41,906 nt of DNA from Perkinsus olseni (GCA_013115135.1 JABANP010000464.1:1-41906); one strand, 5' to 3'. Counted from the stretch's first letter, positions 9,240 through 20,652 are shown. Notes: a model not told the origin generated them from the letters alone. A program made the numbers and translations.

Positions 9240-10100
9240 GCTGCTTGAAGACTTCCGGCCGAGACCGGTTGGCTGTTGGCTGGAACTCCCACCGTGGCGC
9301 CAGCGAAATCGCTAGGCTAGCTATACAGAGCTGCTGTTCCGATTCACGGATCGGACACACAGAGAGGGGCATGCCTGCCTCGTGACCGTCTACCTTAACA
9401 GGAACTGAGTGATTCAAATCACGTCCGACAGCAGACGCTGAGTGAACAGCATCCGGTATGGTCAATGACCATTGGTCTTCTCCCAGCGGCTTACCCCATT
9501 TGCACGCGTGTGAGCTGCTGTCCCCCCTGTCTCCCTGGGCTTTTGCGCTCACGAGCGATGTGCTGCACGTGGACAGATTGAATTCGATTCCTGCTCGATT
9601 CCTCTTACCTCCTACCAAACTTGGTCATGGCATAAGATGCCGGCATCCCACGGGAGCGGGATACGAAGCATTGAGTTTACTACAAAGTGTTCGTATCGGG
9701 AAGAAGAGTGACACTGATACCTGTGTACAAAGAGGAAAGATCCTCTTGTGCGGCGCTCACGATCGAAATGAAATCCATCCTGTACTATCCGATCAGGCGC
9801 GGAACTGCCCTGGTTCCGTACTTTCATCACCGACTCTCGAATTGATCGGGGCGGAAGAGTGAAAATGCTATCAGCAATGGATGTAACTTGTTCAGGGATC
9901 GCGAGGCTGCAGGGCGCGAGCCATCCCAGCACCTCAAGAGCCCCAGAGAAGCACAGCTCGCAACGCGCAGACGGAGTATTTGTCGCTGCGACCATGTCGC
10001 ACAAGATGTGCGGCACCCCTCGGCCGCTCACCACTTCAACAAAGTGGTGCACTGCCTACACAGCACAGTTGGATGTGCGTAATGGGACTTGGGAAGTGGA
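9240..10100. other. No supported gene
   Basis: 9240-9340 is the upstream flank of the peptide gene and resembles 8625-8700. Beyond it, long frames on the two strands (9458-9862 plus and 9612-10052 minus) overlap, and neither shows a domain, signal or intron pattern. I do not call either. Confidence 0.45.
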
Positions 10101-10110
10101 GGTCGACCTC

Positions 10111-10153
10111 GAATCCGCAGCAACTTTGGGGTCCCCAAGGTTGCTGCGGATTC
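10111..10153. other. 43-nt hairpin
   Basis: 'gaatccgcagcaacttt' pairs with its reverse complement at 10137-10153 with one mismatch, and the GGGG/CCCC turn extends the stem. Function unknown; no T-tract or other terminator context. Confidence 0.6.
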
Positions 10154-10189
10154 CCAACTTCTGAATCGGGTCTTCTCCTCGGCTACTTG

Positions 10190-11020
10190 ACTCGCGACCC
10201 GGTTTCGCTCTTCGTGATGTTCGGTGAGTGCGTGGACGGTAGACCGGGATCTTCTATGTGTTCACCGGCTTCATACTAGCAACCCATCATCAAATACTTC
10301 CTTCCACCACCACTCACCCTACCTACCCTTTCTCGTTTCCTTTGAGCCCAACCTACTCATGATGCGTTCTACTACTACATTGCCCACAACGAGATAGTGC
10401 AAAGATGTCATGTCACTGAAGGAACACAAAATGCTAATTCGCTCGGCGTGAAGGACATCAAAGAACATCGAAGGATTTCATGGCTTCTCTTCCTCCATGG
10501 CTGAAATAATATTCAGTAAAAATATCGATTCACTTCGCGGAACGGCGGGCATTGCGACGATATACCAGTGGCTTCAACCACCACTATCATCCTATACGGC
10601 AACTCGAAGTGAATAGAAAGCGTGAGGACCTCACGCCTGACAGCCGTCGTGGAGAAGCCTTCCCTAGCTCACTAAAGATGGGTTTCTGGGCGTAAGGATT
10701 CGATCCGAGTGTTGCCTCATATTCGTGAGCGAATCTGACACATTCATGTCTCTCAACGAAGCCAGTGGAGCACCCACCGAACTAGATCGCACGAAGCCCT
10801 CGGTTTGTTCCACTTTTTCGGAGCATCTTCTGATATCCGCGGCCCACCTCTATAATTTATACGAAGGCCGATGGTCTGATCATCTACAGACTTACGCTGC
10901 CACTACTTGAAGCTGCTCACCTCAGAGGACTTCTCGCCGAGCTCTGTGGGAACTCCCTTGCCGTCTAAACGCCGAACCTGGCGAGGTGGGCAGGTAGTGT
11001 CACCAGGCGATTGGGACGCG
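10190..11020 (+). repeat. Dispersed repeat segment B, copy 2
   Basis: Second copy of 660-1480, sharing the 'gaccggga', 'ctcggcgtgaaggacatc' and 'tgacacattcatg' landmarks in order. The copies differ by scattered substitutions and a few indels, so this is not an assembly duplicate. Confidence 0.8.
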
Positions 11021-11290
11021 AGCAGTGATCACCTGACCGACTGTCGCCTCAGTGTTTTGATCCATACGAACAAGCCTTCTGACAGCATCCTTCACTGACG
11101 GCCAAGATCGTGACTCTGTCTCGATAATCTGAGTTCAGCTGGATGAGCAGCCTCGACATTCTGCCAGTTTCATCCCGAAACTGCACCCAGCGCGCGGTAT
11201 GAGAATTGCACACAATTGATTGTCTCACTCCATGATTCCCCTTGTGACTGTGTCCCTAGCTTAGCTTACGTATTGATGTTACTACTGAAG

Positions 11291-11533
11291 TTATAACTCA
11301 ATAAAACTGTAAACGACACCTGTTGAGTTATCCAATTTAACACGAGGCTCCGGCTGGGGATTCAATCTAGTCGTATCATGAACGTTCTTGCAATACCGCG
11401 AGCGCGATAAGTAGTGCAGCCAAATCGCCATCCCGCTATGAAGAACGAACTCGTAGTCCCTACTTACGTCATTGATGATACAATTTTGCTCTACCGGAGT
11501 GGCACTTTTGGGTACGTACATAGTCTGCGGCAT
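11291..11533 (-). CDS. Weak candidate small gene, function unknown
   Basis: The ATG at 11531-11533 opens an 80-residue frame. An 81-nt GTAAGT...TTGCAAG intron fits inside it in phase 0, so the frame is open whether or not it is spliced (53 or 80 aa). It has no domain or signal peptide. The good donor is the only positive sign. Confidence 0.25.
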   Translation of the reverse strand: MPQTMYVPKSATPVEQNCIINDVSRDYEFVLHSGMAIWLHYLSRSRYCKNVHDTTRLNPQPEPRVKLDNSTGVVYSFIEL

Positions 11534-12240
11534 GACGGAGAATAGCCGAGGAGAGGCGAGTGGCGTATGTGAGTCGGAAGAAGTGTGACTGAGGCTTCTG
11601 GGACGCTGATAAAGGAATATTTCAGTAGCGGGACGAGGAGCGAGATGAGCACTTGGTGTCCCCCTGTTTCACGATGCGTCGAATGAGGGTGAACAATATA
11701 TTCATAGAATCTGCAGAAGTCGGGCGGATAAGCGACCGAGGCTACTCGATTGTGCGTAGTGACCGAGATGAATGGGGATTAACAGCTCGACACGAGAGAA
11801 TGATATGAAAGGCTTCACTCATGAGATACCGACTTGAGACAGGCTCGAAGCGCAGACACCAACCATCGGTAGGATCGAACTCGATTCTGAGAAGAAACGA
11901 ATCCATTTTGCGATGGGAATGAACATGTTACTCTGTTAGGCGACCACGATCACGGGCGCGTGTGAACGCATTGAGCCCGAAGTGGCACTTGGGGTCGCAG
12001 TCGAAGGTCGTCTTGAATGGCTTCCGTCTATGCTCGCTACAAGCTTCGATGAGAGAAAGGACCTGAGCCGTCAACTCGGCTATCCCGACCCCAACAATAG
12101 CAGCACGTCTCGAAATTCTTCGATTGACATTGACTGACTGCAGTTCAATAGAACACTATTAATAGGTGGATATACCCGTATGAAATTGTCATGTTTCTAA
12201 TATTATGTTTCATTTTAAATACATCACGTCCGTCACTTCA
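11534..12240. other. No supported gene
   Basis: Unique-looking sequence with short frames only; no repeat or motif noticed. Confidence 0.45.
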
Positions 12241-12430
12241 ACCTCGCACGAGAGGTGCACTGTCTACATAACACAATTGAGCTGTTCTCATACTAGCTGA
12301 GCATTATCGATCCATTCTCTCAGTTACTCTACTCTCTATATGCTCTATTACCTTCGCTATGAGCCCAATCTACTCATGTTGTGTTCTACGACTACACTTA
12401 CCACTGGAACGAGATAGTGCAGAAGCCTAG
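12241..12430 (+). repeat. Partial copy of repeat segment B and its flank
   Basis: 'gaggtgcactgtctacataacac' resembles 10040-10070, and 'gagcccaatctactcatg...acgagatagtgca' resembles 10345-10400 and 810-850. The intervening part is rearranged. Confidence 0.55.
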
Positions 12431-13310
12431 TTCCCAGCTGGCCACCCGAGCTCACATTATCTAACAATACCGGTCCTGCGATTCGCACTGTATACAAAAC
12501 TGCAGAGGTCTGATTTTCTTTCAAAGTACTGGACAGCACAGAACTTGCACTAACTTGCACCTGATCACCAACAAGTGTCTGGGGATGCCGGCAAAGAGTG
12601 GCTACCTCGAAGGGTGTGAAAGTGGCCCCATCGAAGGGATGACTTGCAGTAATAACAGGCATGCTGACTCGACCCTGATGTCGACGGAGGGCTTGACAAA
12701 CGAGTGTTGCCCTCAGGTGGTCCATGTAGGCCGTGACGGCGTACAGCCCTCTGAATCTGAGAGTATCATCATGGTGAAGATACAGCTGAAGTAACGAGGG
12801 AAATGAGAGGGTGATGCCATTATGCCACGCGGCGCGAGAACGGCGGTCGTCGTCGTCGAACTATCATATTATAATAATGAATTGAGGCCACTATGCCAAC
12901 ACGTGGTGGCCAGGCGAGAACGGCGATAATCTTTGCAGGTTATAGCCTCCCGTTACAGACTTTACAGACTTTATCGCGAGCGAGCGGAGCATATACATGT
13001 ACTGTCACGTCTGCACATCTTTGTGCGTTCGTTCGCAAAGTTGCCTCATTCTTGCGTGTCGAACTCTTCCGTTACAGACGTCATGAGTAGCAGACAGTGG
13101 CTCTCCATAGATCGTCAGTATCCCTCCTCACCTGACGGCCCGCTCCTGCTGCTCCAACCGAGCGCCTTTCCTCGCCCTAGAAATCAGCATTAACCTTCTC
13201 ACCACCGTGCTGTAAAACGTTGAGAAGCTCACAGGTGAGCTCGTCGGCTGAGAAAAACAACAGGACAATGACTTCTTCACGTTACCTCGATAAAACCTTC
13301 CATGCATCAG
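12431..13310. other. No supported gene; one short local duplication
   Basis: A 'gccac-atgcca' motif with 'ggcgagaacggcg' appears at 12818-12850 and again at 12889-12930. Frames at 12555-12794 and 12893-13193 have no supporting signals. Confidence 0.4.
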
Positions 13311-13324
13311 GCGATGAATATGAC

Positions 13325-13820
13325 AATACAAACCATACTTCACATATTTCTTCCGCAGTAAATGCAATTAACAAAGTGAGATGGACGGAGAAATCCACCT
13401 AGATTGTCTTCCAAGAAGCGGGAATTTGGCATCCGTAGCTGAGCTGCAGTAGCTCGGTGTTAGCCATCGAACGTGAATCCTTATTTCCATGTTTCGCGCG
13501 GGATCCCCAGACGACTAATAAAATGATGCAAACATAATTCACACATTTTCCGCTGTAAATGGAATTAACAAAGTAAGATGGATGGAGATATCCGCATGGG
13601 GGGTCTTGGATTGCGTAGGGCAACATGTTGCGCGTGGCGTAAAAAACCCTGCGCCCGGAACTTGATTCTCGTGCGTGCGATAATGCAAACAACCGTTTTG
13701 CCGACCGACTGCCACGTCTCTTCTGCGCAACTCAAGCATCTGTAGCTGAGCTACAGTAGCTCGACGCTAGCCATCGAAAGTGAATCCTTATTTCCATATT
13801 TCGTGCGGGAGCCTCAGACA
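13325..13820. repeat. Tandem duplication with internal indel
   Basis: 'cgcagtaaatgcaattaacaaag' (13353) is echoed near 13550, and 'gcatc-gtagctgagct-cagtagctcg' (13428) is echoed near 13737 together with the following 'tgaatccttatttccat'. The first pair is about 200 bp apart and the second about 300 bp, so one copy carries about 100 bp of extra sequence. Confidence 0.7.
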
Positions 13821-13904
13821 CTAGGTTTCACCATGGGCTTCTTGTGTAGCATCATCATTCTGCTTCAGCGTCTCATCAGTGGCCTCTTCGCTCAATTCGC
13901 TAAT

Positions 13905-14191
13905 ACCCTGATCGAAGCGATGCCGTTGAACATAGTGCTGTCTTCTACCCTTACCTTAGAGATGCTGAGATTCTCGAAGCTTATTCCAGCCTCATGCCAC
14001 TGCTCCCACTCAGAGTGGGCCACTCTGATACGAGGGAACTCGTCTTTCCCGAGAGAGTGGCGGAGGATGAGCGAGACCGACGGGTTGCAAGGCGGATCAC
14101 GTTCGCGTCCTCTCCGGCTGACGCGAACGATCCGGAAACTGTTGAGTCATCTTCGAGCGCCTCCTGGGAAGATTTTAATGGTTTACTGTGA
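13905..14191 (+). CDS. Open frame of unknown function, 5' end unresolved
   Basis: About 95 codons are open to a TGA, encoding HSAVFYPYLRDAEILEAY, then VGHSDTRELVFPERVAEDE and an acidic Ser-rich end. Its bias toward charged and aliphatic residues looks more coding-like than the overlapping frame from 13803, which has a hydrophobic start (MGFLCSIIILL). The two could be joined by a splice or be one frameshifted gene. Not recognised. Confidence 0.3.
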
Positions 14192-14454
14192 ATCAGTGCC
14201 GTTTCCCACTGTGTGAAATACGGAGTGCATTAGTAATGTAGCACGCGCCTGAGTATCGCGCTGTAACTTAATCTCAATTGACTACACTATCACATGAGCA
14301 TAGTTGTCAACTATTAGTTGAGACTATCAACTTATAGAGCGGTGGGCTCATGTCGTTTCTCGGTTTCGACAATGGTGAGTTTCGCTCAGTTCTCTCAGTT
14401 CAATTGACGGGACTATGATCGCTCTGTGGCATTTCGGCACTCTTCGGAAACTTT

Positions 14455-14795
14455 GACTCAGGGGAAAACACCACCTCAGAATAGAGGGTAACCTCGGAAT
14501 ACTCATCTGACAAACATTATTAAAGGGACACCTTGCACTACCGCCCGTACCTCATTCCACCAGCTAGACGGTCTAGCCTAGACCTCATCGCTACGCATTC
14601 ACCTCACATTTTCGCACTCACCTCAGATTTAAATGTTCTACCTTACCAGATTAGAGCGACACCACGGTTTTACAGTTAAGCTCAGGTGTGCACCGTCACC
14701 TTGGATTAGGCAGTTCACCGCAGAATATAGAGTCAACCACAGCGCAGTAGAAGTACCTCGGAGATACGCGCAAACCTCAGACTTGCAGCCGGATC
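14455..14795 (+). repeat. Degenerate tandem array with ~19-bp period
   Basis: An ACCTCAGA-like word recurs at about 14455, 14473, 14491, 14530, 14549, 14582, 14601, 14620, 14640, 14661, 14680, 14698, 14717, 14736, 14755 and 14774. Most steps are 18-21 bp, and the larger ones are close to multiples of that. The rest of each unit is not conserved. No clear frame is open through it. Confidence 0.65.
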
Positions 14796-14799
14796 TAGG

Positions 14800-15400
14800 A
14801 TTTGACTAATTTCCCGAAGTGAAAGGCCACCGTGGCTATCAGGGAAGCTGAGTCAGCTTCCCTAATCCTGTGCTGTCTATTTGATCAAACCGGAGCGAGT
14901 TGTGCCTACGTCTCGGCACGAGATCACAATGCATGCGTCTCCTGAACGGTACGCCTGAGAGAAGCGAATAGGAAGAACCGTACCTCATTGAGCCTCGACT
15001 GAGTCGAGTCAACTTCGTGATGGTCAAAGCAATCACCATTCGTACCTGGAGAAGGCCGCCGTGCATTATGAGGGACTGTCCAACGTGGGCCGCGTTACTT
15101 GAAATCATGTCCCTAGCTGAGCCACTATATCGAGGATTTGATTCCGTATGAGCGTCGCTCGCCGCCGCGGGCGCAGCCAACGTGCGGTCTAGTTTTCGAG
15201 CGGCGTCCAATTCCCCCGGAATCGAGCTGTTGATGAAATCGTTTTCTCGTTCTCAGGAGGCATTTGATAAACCCATCTTCCCGTTCCAAATTCTGTAACA
15301 GCCTATGGCGACGCTGCATGTAGGGGATATCCGATTGTGAGATGTGCTTAATGAGAGCACGGTCAGTTATGAGCAAAGGTCTACGAGAGACTCTGTATCG
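14800..15400. other. No supported gene
   Basis: Frames on the minus strand (14839-15412) have no motif and overlap out of register. No splice pattern noticed. Confidence 0.4.
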
Positions 15401-15406
15401 AAAAAC

Positions 15407-15441
15407 CCACACCTCGTTTAACCGGGTTAAACGAGGTGTGG
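15407..15441. repeat. 35-nt near-perfect palindrome
   Basis: CCACACCTCGTTTAACC and its reverse complement surround one central base. A second short palindrome (GGTTAAATTAACC) follows at 15450-15462. Both lie just upstream of the secreted-protein gene at 15496, so they could be a promoter element or a cruciform; this is inference. Confidence 0.8.
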
Positions 15442-15495
15442 ATCTTTTCGGTTAAATTAACCCTCATCTCTGCACAGTGTTCAGACTTCATCCGA

Positions 15496-15888
15496 ATGGC
15501 TACCAGGCAGATCACCATCGCAGCAGCTGTTGCTGTGGTAATGATATGTAACCCACCTGCCAGCCATGCTCTCGGCGCATTCCGTGTTGCTAACGTAAGC
15601 AAGAGTGGCGAGAGGGGCGAACGAATTTTTAGTATTCGCCTTTGTGGAACGGTTTGATTCCTTCGTTGGAGTACCTCCAGCAATACAGTTATACTTCGCG
15701 CTTCTCAGGACTTCCCTCCGCTCAAAATTGCGAACGAGACGAAGTGCCTATTCAGCAACGATGACCTAACTGCCGCTAGAAAATCACTGCTGGTATGGAT
15801 CGATCCTCGCTGGCAGAACCGCCTGTCGACCAGCACCATTACTTGCCCCGAGACTCCCAAGTATCATGTATTCGGTGCTGAGATGTAA
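15496..15888 (+). CDS. Small secreted protein, two exons (about 92 aa)
   Basis: Exon 1 (15496-15594) encodes a signal peptide (MATRQITIAAAVAVVMIC...ASHA) and GAFRVAN. A strong donor GTAAGC follows at 15595. The acceptor CTTCTCAG at 15701-15708 joins in phase 0 to exon 2 (15709-15888), which encodes DFPPLKIANETKCLFSNDD, a WIDPRWQNRL stretch, TCPET and a TAA stop. The predicted mature protein has two cysteines and one NET sequon. A nearer acceptor (TTTTTAG at about 15631) would give a different, shorter ending. Family not recognised. Confidence 0.5.
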
Positions 15889-16145
15889 AGCATTGAGGTG
15901 AAGGGTACCCACTCCACGTTCTTGGTCTGGTTTCAGTTATGCCGGAATATTATACGGGTATTACCCATCCGGCCACTCGCTTTGGCATAAGCTACATGGG
16001 GAGCCTGCCGAGTACAAGGAATATTCATCTGATAGGATGTCCTTGTCTGATCCCATTGGGAATGAAATCAGTTTCGTAAGAGCCGGGTAGCTCACAATCC
16101 TTTGATTAGCGTGAATCTTTCTCATTAGTACGAAATTAACCATAG

Positions 16146-16331
16146 TTGTCCCTCATCTTTCAGTCTATCCACGTGAAACCTTCTAACAACCCGGCAACTA
16201 CTTGTTCGACTGTGGAGTCGAAGCTGAAGGAGCAATTTGGCTCATTCGCTACTATATGTGACCGATTTCACTATCTGGTTAAGAAGGCCGAGGAACCCGG
16301 AGCCACCGAGGGGGTAGATTACCTAGGATAG
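16146..16331 (+). CDS. C-terminal fragment of repeat-encoded protein (copy 2)
   Basis: The same ending as at 1-157 (TVESKLKEQFGSFATICDRF ... GVDYLG). In this copy the frame reaches upstream to 16146, beyond the shared repeat edge, and the local ATG has no special context. It differs from copy 1 by two cancelling indels. No known domain; probably the end of a mobile-element ORF. Confidence 0.35.
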   Translation: MSLIFQSIHVKPSNNPATTCSTVESKLKEQFGSFATICDRFHYLVKKAEEPGATEGVDYLG

Positions 16332-16735
16332 ACGACCCTGAATAGTTGGGTGAGTTACCTACCCAGGGTGAGAGATGGTATGTTAGGTTAATAAGTTATT
16401 TTAGGTTTTTTATAAATTATTATTTTTGAGGTGTCTATAAGTTATTGTTTGACGAACGAGTCACTCGTCTATATTGGAAGATCACCACTGGTAGCGACGC
16501 GATGATTAGCATGGAGATGTTGCTGTGGCTGTACGGAGCTGTCAACCTGTTGTGTGCGGCAGTTTTTTAAGAAGTCCGAACCGAGCTATCAATGATACTG
16601 TGTGTGATGGGAATTTGGAAGTTTAGCTCGACCTCGGATCGACAGTAACGTTGCATGGCAGGAGCACCCCCTCTCTGGCTGTTCGGTCCCAGACACTGCT
16701 GTGCCGGTCTGTCCCACAATATCTTAGCGCATATA
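16175..16735 (+). repeat. Dispersed repeat segment A, copy 2
   Basis: Nearly identical to 1-571; the match stops at 'cttagcgcatat'. It is followed by unrelated sequence rather than segments C and B, so this copy is a partial element. Confidence 0.85.
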
Positions 16736-16869
16736 TGACGGGTGCGAACGCACACCCGAGGACTAATGAACGAGCACACAAGAATGCTAGCACACAAGAG
16801 GAGGCGCTGCTAGCTGTAGTATGGCTTCTTTACTCGTTGTAGCCAATAGTGTCTGACTCTTTTTTTGTT

Positions 16870-17162
16870 ATGGCATCAGCAAGCTCTTCGGAGTCGGACA
16901 CGAGCAGCTCGGACTCGAGCGGCTCAAGCTCCGCTCCAACCGGGCAGGCCACGGCCCGTGGCCCACGGGTCAAGCCTCTATCACCGAGCAGTGCTCGGTG
17001 ATCCAATCATTGGATTATGAATACGCGTTCTACGCCCTTGGCGTAAAGGAATATAGAGCGGTGGTCGAGAGCGCTGGCATCGCGATGAAGAAGAACGACC
17101 TCTACGGATGGAGCGGCAGGCCCTCTGACTTGGGCCCACGAGCACACTCTCTGGTCAGATAG
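16870..17162 (+). pseudogene. Broken ORF with Ser/Asp-rich start
   Basis: The ATG at 16870 starts a Ser/Asp/Glu-rich peptide (MASASSSESDTSSSDSSGSS) that hits a TGA after about 43 codons, inside a short hairpin (ATCACCGAGCA and its complement, near 16980-17002). An overlapping frame (+2) then runs to 17162, with DYEYAFYALGVKEYRAVVES and KKNDLYGWSGR. The two probably formed one protein before a frameshift. Such low-complexity starts are seen in retroelement first ORFs, but this one is not recognised. Confidence 0.35.
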
Positions 17163-17401
17163 CCAGTATCGACCTCATCAACTGCTTTTCCACAATGTCA
17201 GATTGAAACTGTCCTTAATAACGAGCAATACATGACTTAATTATCACGTCTTCCTGCTCTAAGGCTTCGACAGACTTCTTCTGCGTCTTCCTCCATCCTC
17301 GCGGTCAACGTCCCAGTCGCCACTACTGCAAGCCCTTGCGAGCATCGAGATACTGCATGAGGGCCAAACAAAGTTGATTGAAGGACTTATGTCGCTTCAA
17401 A

Positions 17402-17820
17402 TCAACCAATTAATTTATATAGATGGTAGGGGACACCGTTTGTTACCCTCTTCCTAGCCTGCTCTAAGAGCGGACAGGACAGGAGGTAGTGCCGAGTGTT
17501 CCCCACCGGCGCCCCACAGTCACACTCTGGCGAGTTAACTACCCCGCATCTGTAGAGATGGGCCGGGGTTGGAGCTCTTCCAAATACAACAGCACTGCCG
17601 GCTGCCGTGACTTCTCCGCGGATCCACAACCGATCATGTGGAGCGCAGTAGAAGAAGTCGTTGACAGAAGTGCCGAGGCTGGCTCTCTTGTCTGACCACC
17701 ACTTGCGCAGTGACAGACGGCCAGCTTCACCTTGATATCGCCGGAGGGTACAGACACTGATTTTCTCTCATCACCGAAATACTGTCTTGCAACCTTAGCA
17801 AACCTCTCTCCACGCAGCAT
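17402..17820 (-). pseudogene. 3' fragment of a LINE-type retrotransposon ORF
   Basis: The last part encodes PTPAHLYRCGVVNSPECDCG followed by a short spacer, TRHYLLSCPLLEQ and a stop at 17402. This is the hallmark C-x-C...H...C ending that follows the reverse transcriptase or RNase H domain in many non-LTR retrotransposons. Upstream, SVPSGDIKVKLA lies in a different frame from SLRKWWSDKRASLGT, so there is a frameshift near 17710. No RT catalytic motif is present: the copy is 5'-truncated near 17820, as is usual for LINE insertions. No poly(A) tail was found on its 3' side. Confidence 0.65.
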
Positions 17821-17829
17821 CGGTTAGTG

Positions 17830-18765
17830 TGATGATTACAATACAGGTTGTTACCAATACTGTGGCAACTCCGGCGCGAAGGAGGACCAAAATCGGTTTA
17901 ATTCTCCTCACACGGACCTACGTTCTGTGCCTCCCGGGTTCCGGATCACCGACAAAAACGATAATTCATAAGGAGCATTCTATGTGACATTGAGCTTCCG
18001 AATGAACTAGTTATACACGTTCAAAATACGGCCGCCACTCACTGCACCAGTCACGAGCGTGGCAGCCACCGGTGACACATACCAAGCGACAGCAAGCCTG
18101 CTTGAATTGAATTTCTTTGTGAGACTGGAGGCCTGCTATATACAAAGCTGTTCTCTGCACTGCTAGATGTTTTCGGCATGCCGGGGGAAACTCGTTTTAC
18201 CGCGGATGCTCGGCTGCCCGGCGAGATTGATCTTCCAACTTGTACGAATTTTAACGTTCACTCCGTTCGAGACTGAACTCATTGCTATCTGGGCCTACAA
18301 AATGGACCAACTTGAAAAGTGTGAGTGACACCCCATGGGGTATCACAGACCGACTATGACCGGATCTATCGCGGGGGGCCGGGGCCAAGCCTCTTACGAC
18401 CCGTCACCGCGTTGAGTAAGAGAGAAGCGCCATTGCTTGGCAAGCGAAAAAGTACGCGTGCCAACAAATGTACAAAAGCACACTGAGGAGCCCTCAGCGG
18501 GGGCAGGAAGAGACCGGCGAGTCAGCGACCACAACTGGGCGCACAACCGATGCTCAGGTGCTATAAGCGAGAATTAGTGCTGACCACTAATCATCACCGC
18601 GTATTGATACATGAAAATGGGTAGGATCGGGTCCTAACCTCGCACAAGGGGGCAGCTACCATGGTCTAATGCATAACAGATGCTACAGAATACCTCGAAC
18701 GGCAAGATCATGGTGTTAGACCAATCAAAGATCCAGAGATAAGTAGGCCACGGAGTTGAGCTCCT
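17830..18765. other. No supported gene
   Basis: Mixed sequence without long frames, repeats or recognisable RNA genes. Confidence 0.45.
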
Positions 18766-19269
18766 TTAATTGATTTTGAAAAGACCGAGGCCGAAATCTC
18801 CTCCCCCACCCAGTCTCAGGTAGACAAACTTATCCGTAGCTGAGAATACATGAAAGAAGGTAGAATCCGGCGGCAGACGGACTTCCGAACAGGTTACCGC
18901 CACTTCGGCAATGAAATTAATGAAGTTTGTACCTCCGGCGTACTTAATATTGGTTGCCCCAGCGTCGACTAACTCACGGAATTCGCGTTCGAAACGACGC
19001 GTATCGCCATCGACACTTTCACATTGGATGTTCATTTTTACGCTAGTTGTAATATCCAAGAACAAGGAGAAGCTCTTGAATACAAAAAGGTATCTACCCG
19101 GGATCAGCGGTAGAGCTCTTCTGAAAATGTTACCTCTTGCCCTTCGAGAACAGTCTTGAAAGAGAGCGCGTTGTACTGAGTCAGATCGGTCAAGTCACCA
19201 TCCTGAATGGATGAGCCTCCAGAGTTAATGAATCCCTTGAATGTCTCAAAGCTCCGATAGACAACAGTA

Positions 19270-19479
19270 TACAGTGCGAACCAAACCGTTATGCAAATCA
19301 CCTTTTTTGAGGTAACTTGCTCAATAAGGAGAGTTTATCAATGATCTTTGAAAGGTGTACTGATAATGGGAGTGAAAATCGATTGACACCGTTTCAGAAC
19401 CGTTTCATCATCCATTGTTATATTATGGGCGCGCGAAAATTCCCGGACCCTTCCGACCGACCCAAACCGTTATGCAAGG
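19270..19479 (+). repeat. Left terminal inverted repeat of the mariner element (IR/DR type)
   Basis: Contains two direct copies of CCAAACCGTTATGCAA, at 19281-19296 (outer) and 19464-19479 (inner), 183 bp apart. Paired outer and inner direct repeats inside a long terminal repeat are the IR/DR layout known from Sleeping Beauty-type elements, where the transposase binds them. Confidence 0.8.
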
Positions 19480-19497
19480 CAGTTTTTTCGTGCATAA

Positions 19498-20603
19498 ATG
19501 AGCCGCGGAAGCCAGCTGAGCGACTCTGAACGTGCCGAGGTAATCAAGCTGCTCGCTGCTGGGAAGACTACCTTGGAAATTTCGAAGATCTTGAAGCGAG
19601 ATCATCGTACCATCAAGACCTTCGTCGCTAACCCCGAGAAACGTCCGGAGGGGCACCGCGGGCCCACGAAAAAGTCCGTCACTGCTCGAGAGAAAACCAG
19701 AGTGAAGCGTGCCATGGCCAAGCAGCCGCTGGGGACCAGTAAGGAGATATTCGAAGCGGCTGGTGTATCCATGAAGCCGAAGTCATCACGTAACAGGGTG
19801 CTGGGCCAGCTCGGTAAGGTGCGGAAATCAGTCGGCAAGCCCAGTCTGACCGCCCGACACAAGGCGATGAGACTTGATTGGGCTCGGGAGAACATCAAGA
19901 GGGATTTTTCAACTGTCCTGTGGACCGACGAGTGCCGGGCGACCTTGGACGGCCCCGATGCGTGGGCATCAGGATGGATCCTCCACGGCACGTCGCCCCC
20001 ACCCAGGATGAAGCGACAACAGAAGGGTGGCGGCGTCATGTTCTGGGCGGGGATCATTGATGATATCGTGGTTGGGCCCTTCAGAGTAGAAAACGGGGTG
20101 AAAATGGATTCCAAAGCGTAATAAACGAGGCAGCTCAGGCACCTGACCCCTTGTTCGTCAGGTACACCGAGCTGCTGAGCAAGAATTTCCTTCCCTGGTA
20201 TCGCTCCCGCCCAGTGAGCTTCAAAAGGAAGATGGTATTCATGCACGATAACGCTCCGGCCCATTCGAGCAAGTTTACCACTTCCTTCCTGGAGAGACAT
20301 GGTTTCAAGAACAAAAAAATTATGGCATGGCCCAGTTTCTCGCCAGACCTGAACCCCATAGAGAACTATTGGGGCCTCTTGAAGAGGTAATTTAGTCTCC
20401 TACGCTGCTCTTCACACTTCTCCGTTCATTCCAGAGCGATATACCGTCAAGGTGCACAGTTCGACACCACGGATCAACTGTGGTCGGCGATCCAGAAGGC
20501 AGCAGCAGAGGTGACAGCAGAGGATGTTCGGAAGCTAACATGTTCCATGGATAGACGTGTGGAGAGGCTCCTCCTATGTCGTGGTGGCCATGTTGGCTCA
20601 TGA
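19498..20603 (+). pseudogene. Tc1/mariner transposase, DD37E, disabled
   Basis: Residues 1-120 hold the helix-turn-helix DNA-binding part (SDSERAEVIKLLAAGKTTLE and LKRDHRTIKTFV). The first catalytic Asp is in LWTDECRATLDG (about residue 144), the second in FMHDNAPAHSS and the Glu in SPDLNPIENYWG. The Asp-Glu gap is 37 residues, the DD37E class rather than Tc1 DD34E. The gene is broken twice: a frameshift between about 20118 and 20150 after VKMDSKA, and an in-frame TAA at 20388-20390. Beyond it the frame continues to a TGA at 20601-20603. The start codon is only about 20 bp from the left inner repeat. This copy cannot make full transposase. Confidence 0.85.
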
Positions 20604-20652
20604 GTGTACTTTTTTCCTAGAGTTCCTCTCAGAATAGCCCAGCATGATTGAG

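Noticed and set aside
8875..9618. 247-codon extension of the peptide gene upstream of its Met
   Set aside because: The paralogs all start at the MKP Met with a signal peptide; the extension has no homolog in the other copies.
9458..10052. Long overlapping frames on opposite strands
   Set aside because: No signal peptide, motif, splice pattern or repeat partner supports either frame.
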